Shown piece by piece: positions 41,416-50,453 of a DNA stretch of 64,000 nucleotides (positions are counted from its first letter, which is position 1; every line of letters begins with the position of its first letter). The notes under the pieces were generated by a model. It was not told the DNA's origin, did no database searches, and worked only from the letters and a program-made list of their open reading frames with translations. Source of the stretch: UBA1738 sp964388835 (GTDB lineage: Bacteria; Bacillota; Clostridia; UBA1381); the NCBI GenBank assembly GCA_964388835.1, contig CAYMBZ010000001.1, positions 26,390-90,389 on the forward strand, in the 5' to 3' direction. A program made the position numbers and the translations under genes.

Positions 41416-42348
41416 ATGGAATTCAAACATTATTCCGTAATGCTTAAAGAAACGGTGGATTCCCTTTGCGTAAAGGACAGCGGAATTTATGCGGACGGAA
41501 CGCTGGGCGGAGGCGGACATTCATACGAAATATTGAAAAGAGCACAGGGCACGCGCCTTATCGGAATAGACAGGGATAAGGAAGCAATTTGCGCGGCGGG
41601 CACGCGGCTCTGTGAGTTTGGCGACAGAGCGTGCTTTGTAAATGATAATTTCAGCAATATAAACCATATTTTGGATAGCCTGGGCATTGATAAAATAGAC
41701 GGAATGGTACTTGATTTGGGTGTTTCGTCCTATCAGCTGGACAATACGGAACGCGGGTTTTCGTACATGCAGGATGCGCCGCTGGATATGCGGATGAATC
41801 AAAACGGAGCTTTAAAGGCGTATGACGTGTTAAACGGCTATTCGGAGGATGAGCTGACGGATATTTTTTATCGCTACGGCGAGGAAAAATGGTCGCGCAG
41901 AATTGCTAAATTCATTGTCGAAAGAAGAAACGTAAAGCCACTTGAAACAACGGGGGAACTTGTGGAAATTGTGAGAGCCGCTATTCCGCAATCCGCAAGA
42001 AAGGACACCGCACATCCGGAAAAAAGAGTTTTTCAGGCGGTAAGAATAGAAGTAAACGGCGAGCTGGAAATTTTAAAAAGTACAATGTCGGATATCTCCG
42101 GGCGGCTTAAAAAAGGCGGACGTCTTGCGGTAATTACGTTCCATTCGCTTGAAGACAGGCTGGTTAAGCAAGCGTTTTCGGAACTGGCAAAGGGGTGTAC
42201 CTGCCCCGAGAATTTTCCGGTATGCGTTTGCGGAAAGAAGCCGGAGATTAAGATAATTACAAGGAAGCCGATTCTTCCGACAAAGGAAGAGCTGGCGGAA
42301 AATTCACGCTCAAAAAGCGCAAAGTTGAGAGTGGCGGAGAAATTGTAA
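41416..42348 (+). CDS. rsmH: 16S rRNA (cytosine(1402)-N(4))-methyltransferase
   Basis: RsmH methylates N4 of C1402 in the decoding centre. The 310-residue product has FKHYSVMLKETVDSL, the SAM-binding DGTLGGGGHS loop, LIGIDRDKEAI, MVLDLGVSSYQLD, RGFSYMQDAPLDMRM and VITFHSLEDRLVK, all standard RsmH marks. It starts nine bases after mraZ, the invariant second position in the dcw cluster. Confidence 0.97.
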   Translation: MEFKHYSVMLKETVDSLCVKDSGIYADGTLGGGGHSYEILKRAQGTRLIGIDRDKEAICAAGTRLCEFGDRACFVNDNFSNINHILDSLGIDKIDGMVLDLGVSSYQLDNTERGFSYMQDAPLDMRMNQNGALKAYDVLNGYSEDELTDIFYRYGEEKWSRRIAKFIVERRNVKPLETTGELVEIVRAAIPQSARKDTAHPEKRVFQAVRIEVNGELEILKSTMSDISGRLKKGGRLAVITFHSLEDRLVKQAFSELAKGCTCPENFPVCVCGKKPEIKIITRKPILPTKEELAENSRSKSAKLRVAEKL

Positions 42349-42385
42349 ACAGAAAATAAAGAAACAAAGAAAGGAGAACTGCCCG

Positions 42386-42853
42386 ATGAGGTATAACGGC
42401 AATCTTGCATACGATGAGGAATTTGAAGAACATTCCGTCCGTTTGCAGAAAAAGGTGCAGGAGCAGAAAGCGGAAATAAAAAACAGAGCAAAGGCAGAAA
42501 TGGTGAGAAAACATAAGGTGCTTGCCGTATGTGCCGTAATGCTTGCTATTTGCGCAGGCTTCATGATTTCAAGAAATGTTGCCGTATATGAAAGCAAAAA
42601 CGAGGCGGCAGAGTTCCAAAAGGAATTGAACGAGCTTAAGGAATACAGCAGCCAGAAAGCGTTTGAACTGGACAGAAGCTTAGACCTTGATGCCATAGAG
42701 GAAACCGCCGCAAAGAAACTCAACATGGTACATCCCGAAAAATATCAAACGGTTTATGTTAACATAAAACAGGAGGACGTTACCGAGGTAACGGCGGGAG
42801 AAGTTGAGGGAATACGAGGTATTTTTGACATATTCACAAGTGAAAAGCAATAG
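42386..42853 (+). CDS. ftsL: FtsL-like cell division protein
   Basis: The gene occupies the ftsL position between rsmH and the penicillin-binding protein. The 155-residue product has a charged N-terminal cytoplasmic part (about 45 residues), one membrane helix (VLAVCAVMLAICAGFMI), and an extracytoplasmic coiled coil (NEAAEFQKELNELKEYSS), the FtsL/DivIC layout. FtsL links the septal synthase FtsW-PBP to the divisome. Sequence conservation is low, so the call depends mostly on topology and order. Confidence 0.82.
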   Translation: MRYNGNLAYDEEFEEHSVRLQKKVQEQKAEIKNRAKAEMVRKHKVLAVCAVMLAICAGFMISRNVAVYESKNEAAEFQKELNELKEYSSQKAFELDRSLDLDAIEETAAKKLNMVHPEKYQTVYVNIKQEDVTEVTAGEVEGIRGIFDIFTSEKQ

Positions 42854-42890
42854 AGTATAGATAGATATGCAAAGATAGGAATGGTACAGA

Positions 42891-45119
42891 ATGACTTTGG
42901 GCAAAATGAAAAAGAGAACCTTGAGATTATTTGCTGTACTGCTTGCAGTGCTTGCCGCACTGATTTGCCGTGTGGGTTACTGGCAGATTGTACGCGGCGG
43001 TGAAATGAAAGAGGCTGTGCTACGTCAACAAACAGGACAGACGGCGATTAACGCAAGCCGCGGCACAATTTATGACAGAAACCAAAAGGTTCTTGCGGAA
43101 AGTGCTACCGTAAATACGGTTGTATGCAATCCGCAACAAATTAAAAAAGACGGCGGCGCCAATATCGTTGCGTCGTCTCTTGCCGAAATCCTGAACATGG
43201 ATGCGGATGAAATTTTGGATAAGATAACAAAAAACAATCAATTCCAATACATTAAAAAGAGAATTACGGTTGAAGAGGCGGATGCAATAAAAGCCTTAAA
43301 GGACAGCTCAGTCGATAAAGAAACGGCTAAGCTTTTTTCCGGTATTTATTTTGAGGAGGATTCAAAAAGATACTATCAGTACAACATTGCATCGCACATA
43401 ATAGGCTTTACCGGGTATGACAACAACGGCATACAGGGGATAGAGCTGACATTTGACGATTATCTGACCGGCAGATCGGGAAGTATACTTTCAGCAAAAA
43501 CCGCTTCGGGAAGTACAACGGCATATCAGTATGAAGAGGAATATGACGCAAGTAAAGGCGATGATGTTGTTCTTACAATAGATGAAACGATCCAATCGAT
43601 TTTGGAAAAATATCTTGAACAGGCATGTGTTGAAGATGAGCTTAAAGAGGGTGCGTGCGGAGTAATCATGAACCCCAAAACGGGAGAAATCCTGGCGATG
43701 GCGACAAAACCGGATTTTGATTTAAATCAGCCGACAGACCTTTCGAGATTTGAAAAGTACGCTATCGAAATGAATGATGTGTTTGCGGCGGCAAATTCTT
43801 CCGATGATGAGGTCAGCAATGAAGCGGTTGCCGCAATCCGCAACAAGATGTGGAGAAATAAGGCGCTTTCGGATACCTATGAGCCCGGTTCAACATTTAA
43901 AATTCTGACGGCAGCAATGGCGCTAGAGGAGGGCGCGGCGGACCTTAATACGCAGTTTTATTGTTCGGGTGCAAAGCAGGTTGCAGACAGAACCATACGC
44001 TGTCATAAAACCGGCGGACACGGTGCGGAGGATTTTGCACACGGCGTAATAAATTCATGCAACGTTGCATTTATGGATTTGGGACAACGAATAGGAAGTA
44101 CCAAATTCCAGGAATATTTCAATGCTTTCGGTCTTACCAAAAAGACGGGGATTGAGCTGATAGGAGAATCGGGAAGCGTATATTATCACGGAAAAATGTC
44201 GGAAACCGATATTGCGACAAGTTCGTTCGGTCAGGGCTTTTCAATAACGCCGATTCAGTTCATAACGGCCATCTCCGCGGTGGTAAACGGCGGAAATCTC
44301 ATGAAGCCGCAGATTGTTAAGGAAATACGAAATTCCGGCGGAATTGTAAAAAGCTTCTACCCGGAGGTTGTGAACAAGGTTATTTCAGAAGAAACTTCGG
44401 CAACCATGCGCAGCATTTTGGAGCGGGTTGTGAGCGACCCTAAGGGGACAGGTAAAAATGCTTATATAAAAGGCTACAGAATAGGCGGAAAAACGGGAAC
44501 TTCGGAAAAGGGACGTAACAACAATAAGCGTATTGCATCCTTTGTGGGATTTGCCCCGGCGGATGACCCACAGATAGTTTGTCTTGTAATGCTTGATGAA
44601 CCTCAGGTTGCAAACAAATACGGCGGAACGATTGCCGCGCCGATTGTCGGTTCGGTCATAGAAGAAACCCTTGAATATATGGGTGTTGAAAGACAGTATA
44701 CCGATGAAGAGGCAAAAACGGTTTCGGTAACGGTTCCGGATTTGCGTGAGCTTTCGGTAACTGTAGCAAAGGAGAGTATAGATTCAAAACGTCTTAACAT
44801 CAAGGTTTCGGGAAACGGAGACACAGTGCTTGACCAGCTTCCAAAGCCGGGTGTTAATATTGCGGAGAATTCGACAATAATCGTTTATACGGAAACAAGA
44901 GATGAAAATAAAAAAGTGTCTGTTCCGGATGTTACCGGACTCAGTGTCACACAGGCGAAAAAGCGCCTGGAGGATGCGGGATTGAACTTTGAAGTTGCCG
45001 GAGCCGGCTTGACGGCTACCGACGGTGCGTATGCGGTTAAGCAGAGCGTGCCGGGAGGAACACAGGTTGAGCCTGCCACGGTTGTCAGCGTGGAATTCAG
45101 ACACAGCTCCTCGGATTGA
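42891..45119 (+). CDS. Class B penicillin-binding protein with two PASTA domains (FtsI/SpoVD type)
   Basis: This is the transpeptidase that crosslinks septal (or spore-cortex) peptidoglycan. The 742-residue product has an N-terminal membrane anchor, a dimerisation/pedestal part, and the transpeptidase domain with Ser334 and Lys337 in STFK, Ser389/Asn391 in SCN and Lys534 in KTGT. Two PASTA domains end the protein (about 610-675 and 677-740: VPDLREL and VPDVTGL), as in SpoVD and some FtsI. ATG 42906 is a possible alternative start. It is the only class B PBP in the cluster, so it may serve division. Confidence 0.95.
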   Translation: MTLGKMKKRTLRLFAVLLAVLAALICRVGYWQIVRGGEMKEAVLRQQTGQTAINASRGTIYDRNQKVLAESATVNTVVCNPQQIKKDGGANIVASSLAEILNMDADEILDKITKNNQFQYIKKRITVEEADAIKALKDSSVDKETAKLFSGIYFEEDSKRYYQYNIASHIIGFTGYDNNGIQGIELTFDDYLTGRSGSILSAKTASGSTTAYQYEEEYDASKGDDVVLTIDETIQSILEKYLEQACVEDELKEGACGVIMNPKTGEILAMATKPDFDLNQPTDLSRFEKYAIEMNDVFAAANSSDDEVSNEAVAAIRNKMWRNKALSDTYEPGSTFKILTAAMALEEGAADLNTQFYCSGAKQVADRTIRCHKTGGHGAEDFAHGVINSCNVAFMDLGQRIGSTKFQEYFNAFGLTKKTGIELIGESGSVYYHGKMSETDIATSSFGQGFSITPIQFITAISAVVNGGNLMKPQIVKEIRNSGGIVKSFYPEVVNKVISEETSATMRSILERVVSDPKGTGKNAYIKGYRIGGKTGTSEKGRNNNKRIASFVGFAPADDPQIVCLVMLDEPQVANKYGGTIAAPIVGSVIEETLEYMGVERQYTDEEAKTVSVTVPDLRELSVTVAKESIDSKRLNIKVSGNGDTVLDQLPKPGVNIAENSTIIVYTETRDENKKVSVPDVTGLSVTQAKKRLEDAGLNFEVAGAGLTATDGAYAVKQSVPGGTQVEPATVVSVEFRHSSSD

Positions 45120-45131
45120 TAATCCGCAAAG

Positions 45132-45165
45132 CCACGCAGAAAATTTAATGGTTCTGCGTGGTTTT
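45132..45165 (+). terminator. Terminator-like hairpin inside the dcw cluster
   Basis: CCACGCAGAA (45132-45141) pairs perfectly with TTCTGCGTGG (45152-45161) and TTTT follows. It lies between the PBP gene and murE, so it may reduce transcription of the mur genes from the mraZ promoter. Confidence 0.75.
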
Positions 45166-45193
45166 AAGTTTAATTGAGGTTTGGAGAGATAAT

Positions 45194-46630
45194 ATGCTTG
45201 CGAGTGAATTGTTCGGAAAAAAGTGGATAGGTGAAGATGTTGAGATTGTCGGAATTGCGATAGATTCAAGGGAGGTTAAGCCGGGGTATGTGTTTGTGTG
45301 TATAACGGGCACTGCCGCGGATGGACATGATTTTGTTGATGTCGCTTCAAAAAACGGCGCGGCGGCTGTGGTGGCGGAGCGTGCTGTCGGCACAAACTTG
45401 CCGGTTTTGGAGTATGAAAACACAAAGCTTGCGCTTGCCGAAATCGCATCGGTGTTTTACGGTGCTCCCGAGAAAAAACTGAAGCTGGTGGGAATAACCG
45501 GAACCAACGGAAAAACAACGGTCAGCTATCTGATAAAGAATGTTCTGGAGGCGGCGGGCAAGAGAGTTGGAATAATCGGCACAAATGAGATTTTGGTAGG
45601 CGAAGATAAGGTCGGCATTAAAGTATCAACGCCGACTACCCCGAATTCATTGGAATTGAGGCAAATTTTCGCAAAAATGCTTCAAATGGGAGCCGAGTAT
45701 GCCGTTATGGAGGTTTCCTCCCATGCACTTGACTTGCACAGGGTTGCGGGACTTTACTATGAGGTGGGCGCATTTACCAATCTTACTCAGGACCACCTTG
45801 ACTATCATAAGACAATGGAAAATTATTTCCTTGCCAAAAAGAAGCTGTTTGATATTTCTAAAATCGGCGTAATAAACGCGGATGACGAATACGGAAAAAG
45901 ATTGCTTAATGACGTGCCATGCAAAGCGTTGGGGTACGGAAGAGACGAGGGAGACGTCACGGCGGAAAAAATATGCGGGAACGCGGATTGTGTAAACTTC
46001 AGCGCTTGCCAAGACGGAAAAATGTTCCCGCTAACCCTTGCAATCCCCGGAATGTTCAGTGTGTATAACGGAATGTGCGCTGTAACGGCGGCGATTGCAC
46101 TGGGCATTGATGAAGAATATATAATAAAAGGAATTTGTTCGGCAAGAGGCGTAAAGGGTAGACTTGAGATTGTTCCGACAGATACCGATTATTCGGTTAT
46201 AATCGATTATGCTCACACCCCGGACGGGCTTGAGAATGTTTTAAATGCGGTGAATTCCTTTAAAAAGGGTCGATGTATTGCCGTTTTCGGTTGCGGCGGG
46301 GACAGGGATTCCAAAAAACGACCGATTATGGGCGAAATTTGCACGCGGCTGGCGGATATCGCTGTTGTTACATCGGATAATCCGAGGACGGAAAATCCCG
46401 AAAGTATTATTGAGGATATTGTTTCGGGTATCCGCGGAGGAGAATACAAGGTAATTGTAAGCCGCCGTGAAGCGATAAGGTATGCCCTGTCAATCGCCCA
46501 AAAGGATGATATAGTTCTGCTTGCGGGAAAGGGACAGGAGACTTATCAAATAATAGGAAAAGAAATGACACATTTTGATGAGCGGGAAATTGTAAAAGAG
46601 CTGTTGGGAGAAAATATATGCAGAGATTGA
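45194..46630 (+). CDS. murE: UDP-MurNAc-tripeptide synthetase, meso-DAP type
   Basis: MurE adds the third residue to UDP-MurNAc-L-Ala-D-Glu. ATG 45194 has GGAGAG five bases upstream and gives 478 residues; an in-frame extension to 45158 lies in the terminator hairpin. The Mur ligase domains are in order: N-terminal UDP part, ATP loop GTNGKTT (103-109), carbamylated-lysine region and C-terminal domain. The specificity motif reads DNPR (395-398), which marks meso-diaminopimelate rather than lysine. It overlaps murF by 13 bases. Confidence 0.97.
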   Translation: MLASELFGKKWIGEDVEIVGIAIDSREVKPGYVFVCITGTAADGHDFVDVASKNGAAAVVAERAVGTNLPVLEYENTKLALAEIASVFYGAPEKKLKLVGITGTNGKTTVSYLIKNVLEAAGKRVGIIGTNEILVGEDKVGIKVSTPTTPNSLELRQIFAKMLQMGAEYAVMEVSSHALDLHRVAGLYYEVGAFTNLTQDHLDYHKTMENYFLAKKKLFDISKIGVINADDEYGKRLLNDVPCKALGYGRDEGDVTAEKICGNADCVNFSACQDGKMFPLTLAIPGMFSVYNGMCAVTAAIALGIDEEYIIKGICSARGVKGRLEIVPTDTDYSVIIDYAHTPDGLENVLNAVNSFKKGRCIAVFGCGGDRDSKKRPIMGEICTRLADIAVVTSDNPRTENPESIIEDIVSGIRGGEYKVIVSRREAIRYALSIAQKDDIVLLAGKGQETYQIIGKEMTHFDEREIVKELLGENICRD

Positions 46631-47976
46631 ACATAGCGGACATTTTAAAAGCAACCGGCGGAAGCCTGCTGTGCGGTGACGTCGATTTTGTTATATCGGA
46701 AATTACAACCGATTCCAGAAAAGCCGGAGCGAACATGCTCTTTGTTCCCATTTGCGGTGAAAACAATGACGGACACGATTATATTTCTTCCGCTTTTGAA
46801 AACGGCGCGGATGCGGTTATAACGCACAAGGATATTCCGAGCGTTTTGGGTAAAAACATTATCCGAGTTAAGAATACGCGCGCCGCTTTCGGCGATATTG
46901 CGCGGTATTATATCGAAAAATACCGAATTCCGTCGGTGGCGGTTACCGGAAGCGTGGGCAAAACGACAACAAAGGATATGCTTTCGGCTGTTCTCGCCAT
47001 GAAATACAATACCTTAAAAACCCAGGGGAATTTCAATAACAATATCGGCTTGCCGATTACGGCGTTAAGGCTTGAAAAAAAGCATGAAATAGCCGTGTTT
47101 GAAATGGGAATGTCACACATGGGCGAAATTCATTACTTAGCTTCGATTGCGCGTCCGAATGTGGCGGTGATAACAAATATCGGAATGTCACATATAGAAA
47201 ATCTCGGTTCGCGGGAGAATATTTACCGCTCAAAAATGCAGGTGTGCGACTTTTTTGACAAAAGTGGACTCCTTGTGGTAAACGGGGATGATGAATTTTT
47301 GAAAAATGCTTCGGGAGATTACCGAACGGTTACCTGCGGAATCGAGAATAAGAATTGTGATTTGGTGGCGGAAAACATTCAAAATCTCGGAATGGACGGC
47401 ACTAAATTTATGGTAAAGGCAGATGGCGGCAAATATGAAATACATGTTACCGTTCCCGGGGTGCATAATGTGTATAATGCGCTTGCGGCGATAGCTGTGG
47501 GCAGACACTTTGATATATCCATGAAGGATATTGCGGAGGGAATCCGCGGTTTTGTGCCGAGCGGTATGCGCATGGAAATTAAAAATGCCGGCGGAATAAC
47601 CGTAATAAACGATTGCTACAATGCGTCACCTGATTCTATGCGTGCGGCGATTTCGGTGCTTGCAACGGCGGAAGCTGATAGGAAAATAGCCGTTTTGGGA
47701 GATGTTTTTGAAATGGGCGAATTTGCCGAGAATGAACTTTACAAGCTGGGAGCAGAGCTTTGCGGTGTGGATGTGCTTATTACTGTCGGCGAAATTTCAA
47801 AAGCGATTGCACGAGGCGCCGCGGACGAAAAAAGGGCGGAGGTTTACAGCCGGGACACAGTAGAGGAAGCGGTTGAATTTTTGAAAGCCTTTTTGAGAAA
47901 GGGCGATGCGGTTTTGGTTAAAGCATCCCGCGGAATGAAATTTGAAAGAATTACCGAAGCGATTGAGTTAAGATAG
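46618..47976 (+). CDS. murF: UDP-MurNAc-tripeptide-D-Ala-D-Ala ligase
   Basis: MurF adds D-Ala-D-Ala to complete the pentapeptide precursor. The 452-residue product has the N-terminal domain (ITTDSRKAGANMLFVPICGE), the ATP loop VTGSVGKTTTKDML, TQGNFNNNIGLPIT, FEMGMSHMGEI and the C-terminal INDCYNASPDSMRAA segment with AVLGDVFEMGE, all MurF marks. The start overlaps murE, so translation is coupled. Confidence 0.97.
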   Translation: MQRLNIADILKATGGSLLCGDVDFVISEITTDSRKAGANMLFVPICGENNDGHDYISSAFENGADAVITHKDIPSVLGKNIIRVKNTRAAFGDIARYYIEKYRIPSVAVTGSVGKTTTKDMLSAVLAMKYNTLKTQGNFNNNIGLPITALRLEKKHEIAVFEMGMSHMGEIHYLASIARPNVAVITNIGMSHIENLGSRENIYRSKMQVCDFFDKSGLLVVNGDDEFLKNASGDYRTVTCGIENKNCDLVAENIQNLGMDGTKFMVKADGGKYEIHVTVPGVHNVYNALAAIAVGRHFDISMKDIAEGIRGFVPSGMRMEIKNAGGITVINDCYNASPDSMRAAISVLATAEADRKIAVLGDVFEMGEFAENELYKLGAELCGVDVLITVGEISKAIARGAADEKRAEVYSRDTVEEAVEFLKAFLRKGDAVLVKASRGMKFERITEAIELR

Positions 47977-47988
47977 GGAGTGGAAAAG

Positions 47989-49011
47989 ATGGGAGATTTT
48001 ATACAGGCGGCGGAAAATACTGTGGGAAACATATGGATGTGCATACTTCCGCTTTTAATGGCATTTGCGGTTTGTGCGGTGCTGGGACCGGTTTTGATAC
48101 CGTGGCTGAGAAAACTTAAATTCGGACAGCAAATTTTGGAAATAGGCCCAAATTGGCATAAAAACAAGTCCGGTACCCCGACTATGGGCGGAATTATGTT
48201 CATAGCGGGTGTTACGGTGGCAGTGGCGGCCTCGCTTTTGGCGGATTTCGATATAAAGCTTGCAATGATGCTTGTTATATCTCTCGGTTTCGGTCTGATA
48301 GGCTTTATCGATGACTATGTAAAGGTGGTAAAAAAGAGAAATCTCGGACTTACCGCAAAACAGAAGTTCCTGCTTCAGGCAATTCTTGCGGCAATATATA
48401 TCGTGGTGCTTAAGGAAATGGGCTGCTTGGATACGGCGATAGCGGTGCCGTTTTTGAAAAATCCGATTATTATGCCGTGGTGGATTTATATTATTTTTAT
48501 CCTGTTTGTTGTAACGGGTACAGTGAATGCGGTTAATTTAACAGATGGTCTGGACGGACTTGCCGCAAGCATAACATGCGTGGTTGCCGCTTTCTTTGGG
48601 ATTGCGGGAATCCTGGTGGCGGAAAAAGGCAGTGTAGTTTTTGCGGCGGCACTTTTGGGAGGATGTTTGGCGTTTTTGATGTTCAACAAACACCCCGCAA
48701 AGGTGTTTATGGGCGATACCGGTTCGCTGTTTCTGGGAGGAAGCATATCGGTGCTGGCAGTGGGACTTAAAATGCCGCTTATATTGATAATAGCAGGATT
48801 TGTGTATCTTTTTGAAACCCTGTCGGTGATAATTCAGGTTACCTGTTTTAAGCTGACCAAAAAGCGAGTGTTTAAAATGGCACCGATACATCATCATTTT
48901 GAAATGTGCGGTTTTAAGGAAACGGGAATTGTTGCTCTTTTCACCGGCATTACGGTGATTCTGTGCGTGGTTGCGGTGTTTGCGATTCTGCCGTACATAA
49001 CGCAGTTTTAA
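47989..49011 (+). CDS. mraY: Phospho-MurNAc-pentapeptide transferase
   Basis: MraY transfers phospho-MurNAc-pentapeptide to undecaprenyl phosphate to make lipid I. ATG 47989 is preferred over GTG 47980, because GGGAG (47976-47980) lies eight bases upstream; this gives 340 residues. About ten membrane helices are visible. Catalytic and binding motifs are GTPTMGG, GFIDDYVKV (the Asp-Asp pair), NLTDGLDGLA, MGDTGSL and APIHHHFE. murD would be expected next but is absent. Confidence 0.97.
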   Translation: MGDFIQAAENTVGNIWMCILPLLMAFAVCAVLGPVLIPWLRKLKFGQQILEIGPNWHKNKSGTPTMGGIMFIAGVTVAVAASLLADFDIKLAMMLVISLGFGLIGFIDDYVKVVKKRNLGLTAKQKFLLQAILAAIYIVVLKEMGCLDTAIAVPFLKNPIIMPWWIYIIFILFVVTGTVNAVNLTDGLDGLAASITCVVAAFFGIAGILVAEKGSVVFAAALLGGCLAFLMFNKHPAKVFMGDTGSLFLGGSISVLAVGLKMPLILIIAGFVYLFETLSVIIQVTCFKLTKKRVFKMAPIHHHFEMCGFKETGIVALFTGITVILCVVAVFAILPYITQF

Positions 49012-49033
49012 AACTTTGAAAGGAATATAAGCT

Positions 49034-50440
49034 ATGGCTATAAAGGCTATTTATCCAAATAATTCAAAACAGAAGAAAAAGGGTAAGACCGCAAGGAAAA
49101 CTGCGGCAAAAGCACCGCGCTCGGCGGCAAGAACGGAAACGGTGAAGCGTGCAAGCACGCCGAAACAGACGGAAACGGCAAAACGCACCTCCGGGGTTAA
49201 AAAAACGGGAAGTCAAAATGCATATTACGCAAGTGCTAGGGCAAATCATGCCGCAAAGAGCGGAGTTAAAGCGAAAAGCAATGTAAAAAAACGTCCGGCA
49301 AAGAAGAAAAAAAGCATTTTCGGCGGTATTTTCTCGGGAGGCAGAAAAGCCGGCGATATGGATTTCACTTTTCTTCTTTTGGTTGGAGTATTGGCGGCGT
49401 TCGGTCTCATTATGCTGCTTTCCGCATCAACACCGACAGCGGATGTGAAGTTCGGGAAAAGTTATTATTTCTTTATCCGTCAGCTTGCGTACGTGGCGGC
49501 GGGAGTTGTAATGATGATGGTGCTTGCGCAAATCGATTACAGAAAATATAAGCCATATGCGAAAATTTTTATGATAGTGTGTATCATTTTGCTTGCGGCG
49601 GTATTTCTGCCGGGAATAGGCGTTTCCCATAACGGTTCGAGGCGATGGATAAATCTCGGAGTTACCGAGATACAACCGTCGGAATTTACAAAGCTGGCGG
49701 TTTCAATCTTCTTTGCGGCAATGATTGAGGACAGAAAATACAATATCGAAAAGCTTGATGGCTTGATGAAGTATGCTGTTTGGATAGGTGTTGTGGCGGT
49801 GCTGATGATGCTTGAAACGCACCTTTCGGGAACGGTTGTACTTTGCGGAATCGCGGTTTGCATAATGCTTGTGGGCGGAGCCAGCGTTAAGCTGATATGC
49901 GGCGGTGGAGCCGCGGTGCTGGGCGCGCTTGTTGTGTTTTTGCAGTTTGACCCGGTGCGTATGGCAAGAGTAACCAGCTTTATGCATCCTTTTGCGGATA
50001 AGCAAGACAAAGGCTATCAGACATTGCAATCCCTTTATGCCATAGGCTCGGGAGGGGTGTTCGGAAAAGGTCTGGGGGAAAGCGTGCAGAAGTTCTCGTA
50101 TCTGCCGGAGCCTTATAACGATTTTATCTTTGCGGTTATATGTGAGGAGCTGGGACTTGTCGGCGCGGCATTTATCATACTTCTGTTCATCGCGCTTGTT
50201 GTGCGCGGTATAAAAATTGCGTCGGAGGCCAAGGATGTTTTCGGGTCGCTTACGGTTGTGGGAATTATGGCGCAGGTTGCAATTCAGACAATTCTCAACA
50301 TTGCGGTTGCGACATCCTCGGTACCGAACACCGGTGTTTCTCTGCCGTTTTTCAGCTACGGCGGAACGGCGGTAATGATTTTACTTGCGGAAATGGGAGT
50401 TGTACTGAGCGTATCGAGGTATTCAAGTAAAAATACCTGA
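49034..50440 (+). CDS. ftsW: SEDS glycosyltransferase FtsW with a basic N-terminal extension
   Basis: FtsW polymerises lipid II into septal glycan together with its partner PBP. The 468-residue product begins with about 105 residues rich in Lys, Arg, Ala and Thr (KQKKKGKTARKTAAKAP, VKKRPAKKKKSIFGG) before the first membrane helix; most FtsW proteins have a short cytoplasmic start. The SEDS core follows with ten hydrophobic segments and GSRRWINLG, QPSEFTKLA, PEPYNDFIFAV, GLVGA, and VPNTGVSLPFFSYGG. The order mraY-ftsW-murG supports FtsW over RodA. Confidence 0.95.
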   Translation: MAIKAIYPNNSKQKKKGKTARKTAAKAPRSAARTETVKRASTPKQTETAKRTSGVKKTGSQNAYYASARANHAAKSGVKAKSNVKKRPAKKKKSIFGGIFSGGRKAGDMDFTFLLLVGVLAAFGLIMLLSASTPTADVKFGKSYYFFIRQLAYVAAGVVMMMVLAQIDYRKYKPYAKIFMIVCIILLAAVFLPGIGVSHNGSRRWINLGVTEIQPSEFTKLAVSIFFAAMIEDRKYNIEKLDGLMKYAVWIGVVAVLMMLETHLSGTVVLCGIAVCIMLVGGASVKLICGGGAAVLGALVVFLQFDPVRMARVTSFMHPFADKQDKGYQTLQSLYAIGSGGVFGKGLGESVQKFSYLPEPYNDFIFAVICEELGLVGAAFIILLFIALVVRGIKIASEAKDVFGSLTVVGIMAQVAIQTILNIAVATSSVPNTGVSLPFFSYGGTAVMILLAEMGVVLSVSRYSSKNT

Positions 50441-50453
50441 AAGGAATGAAAAT

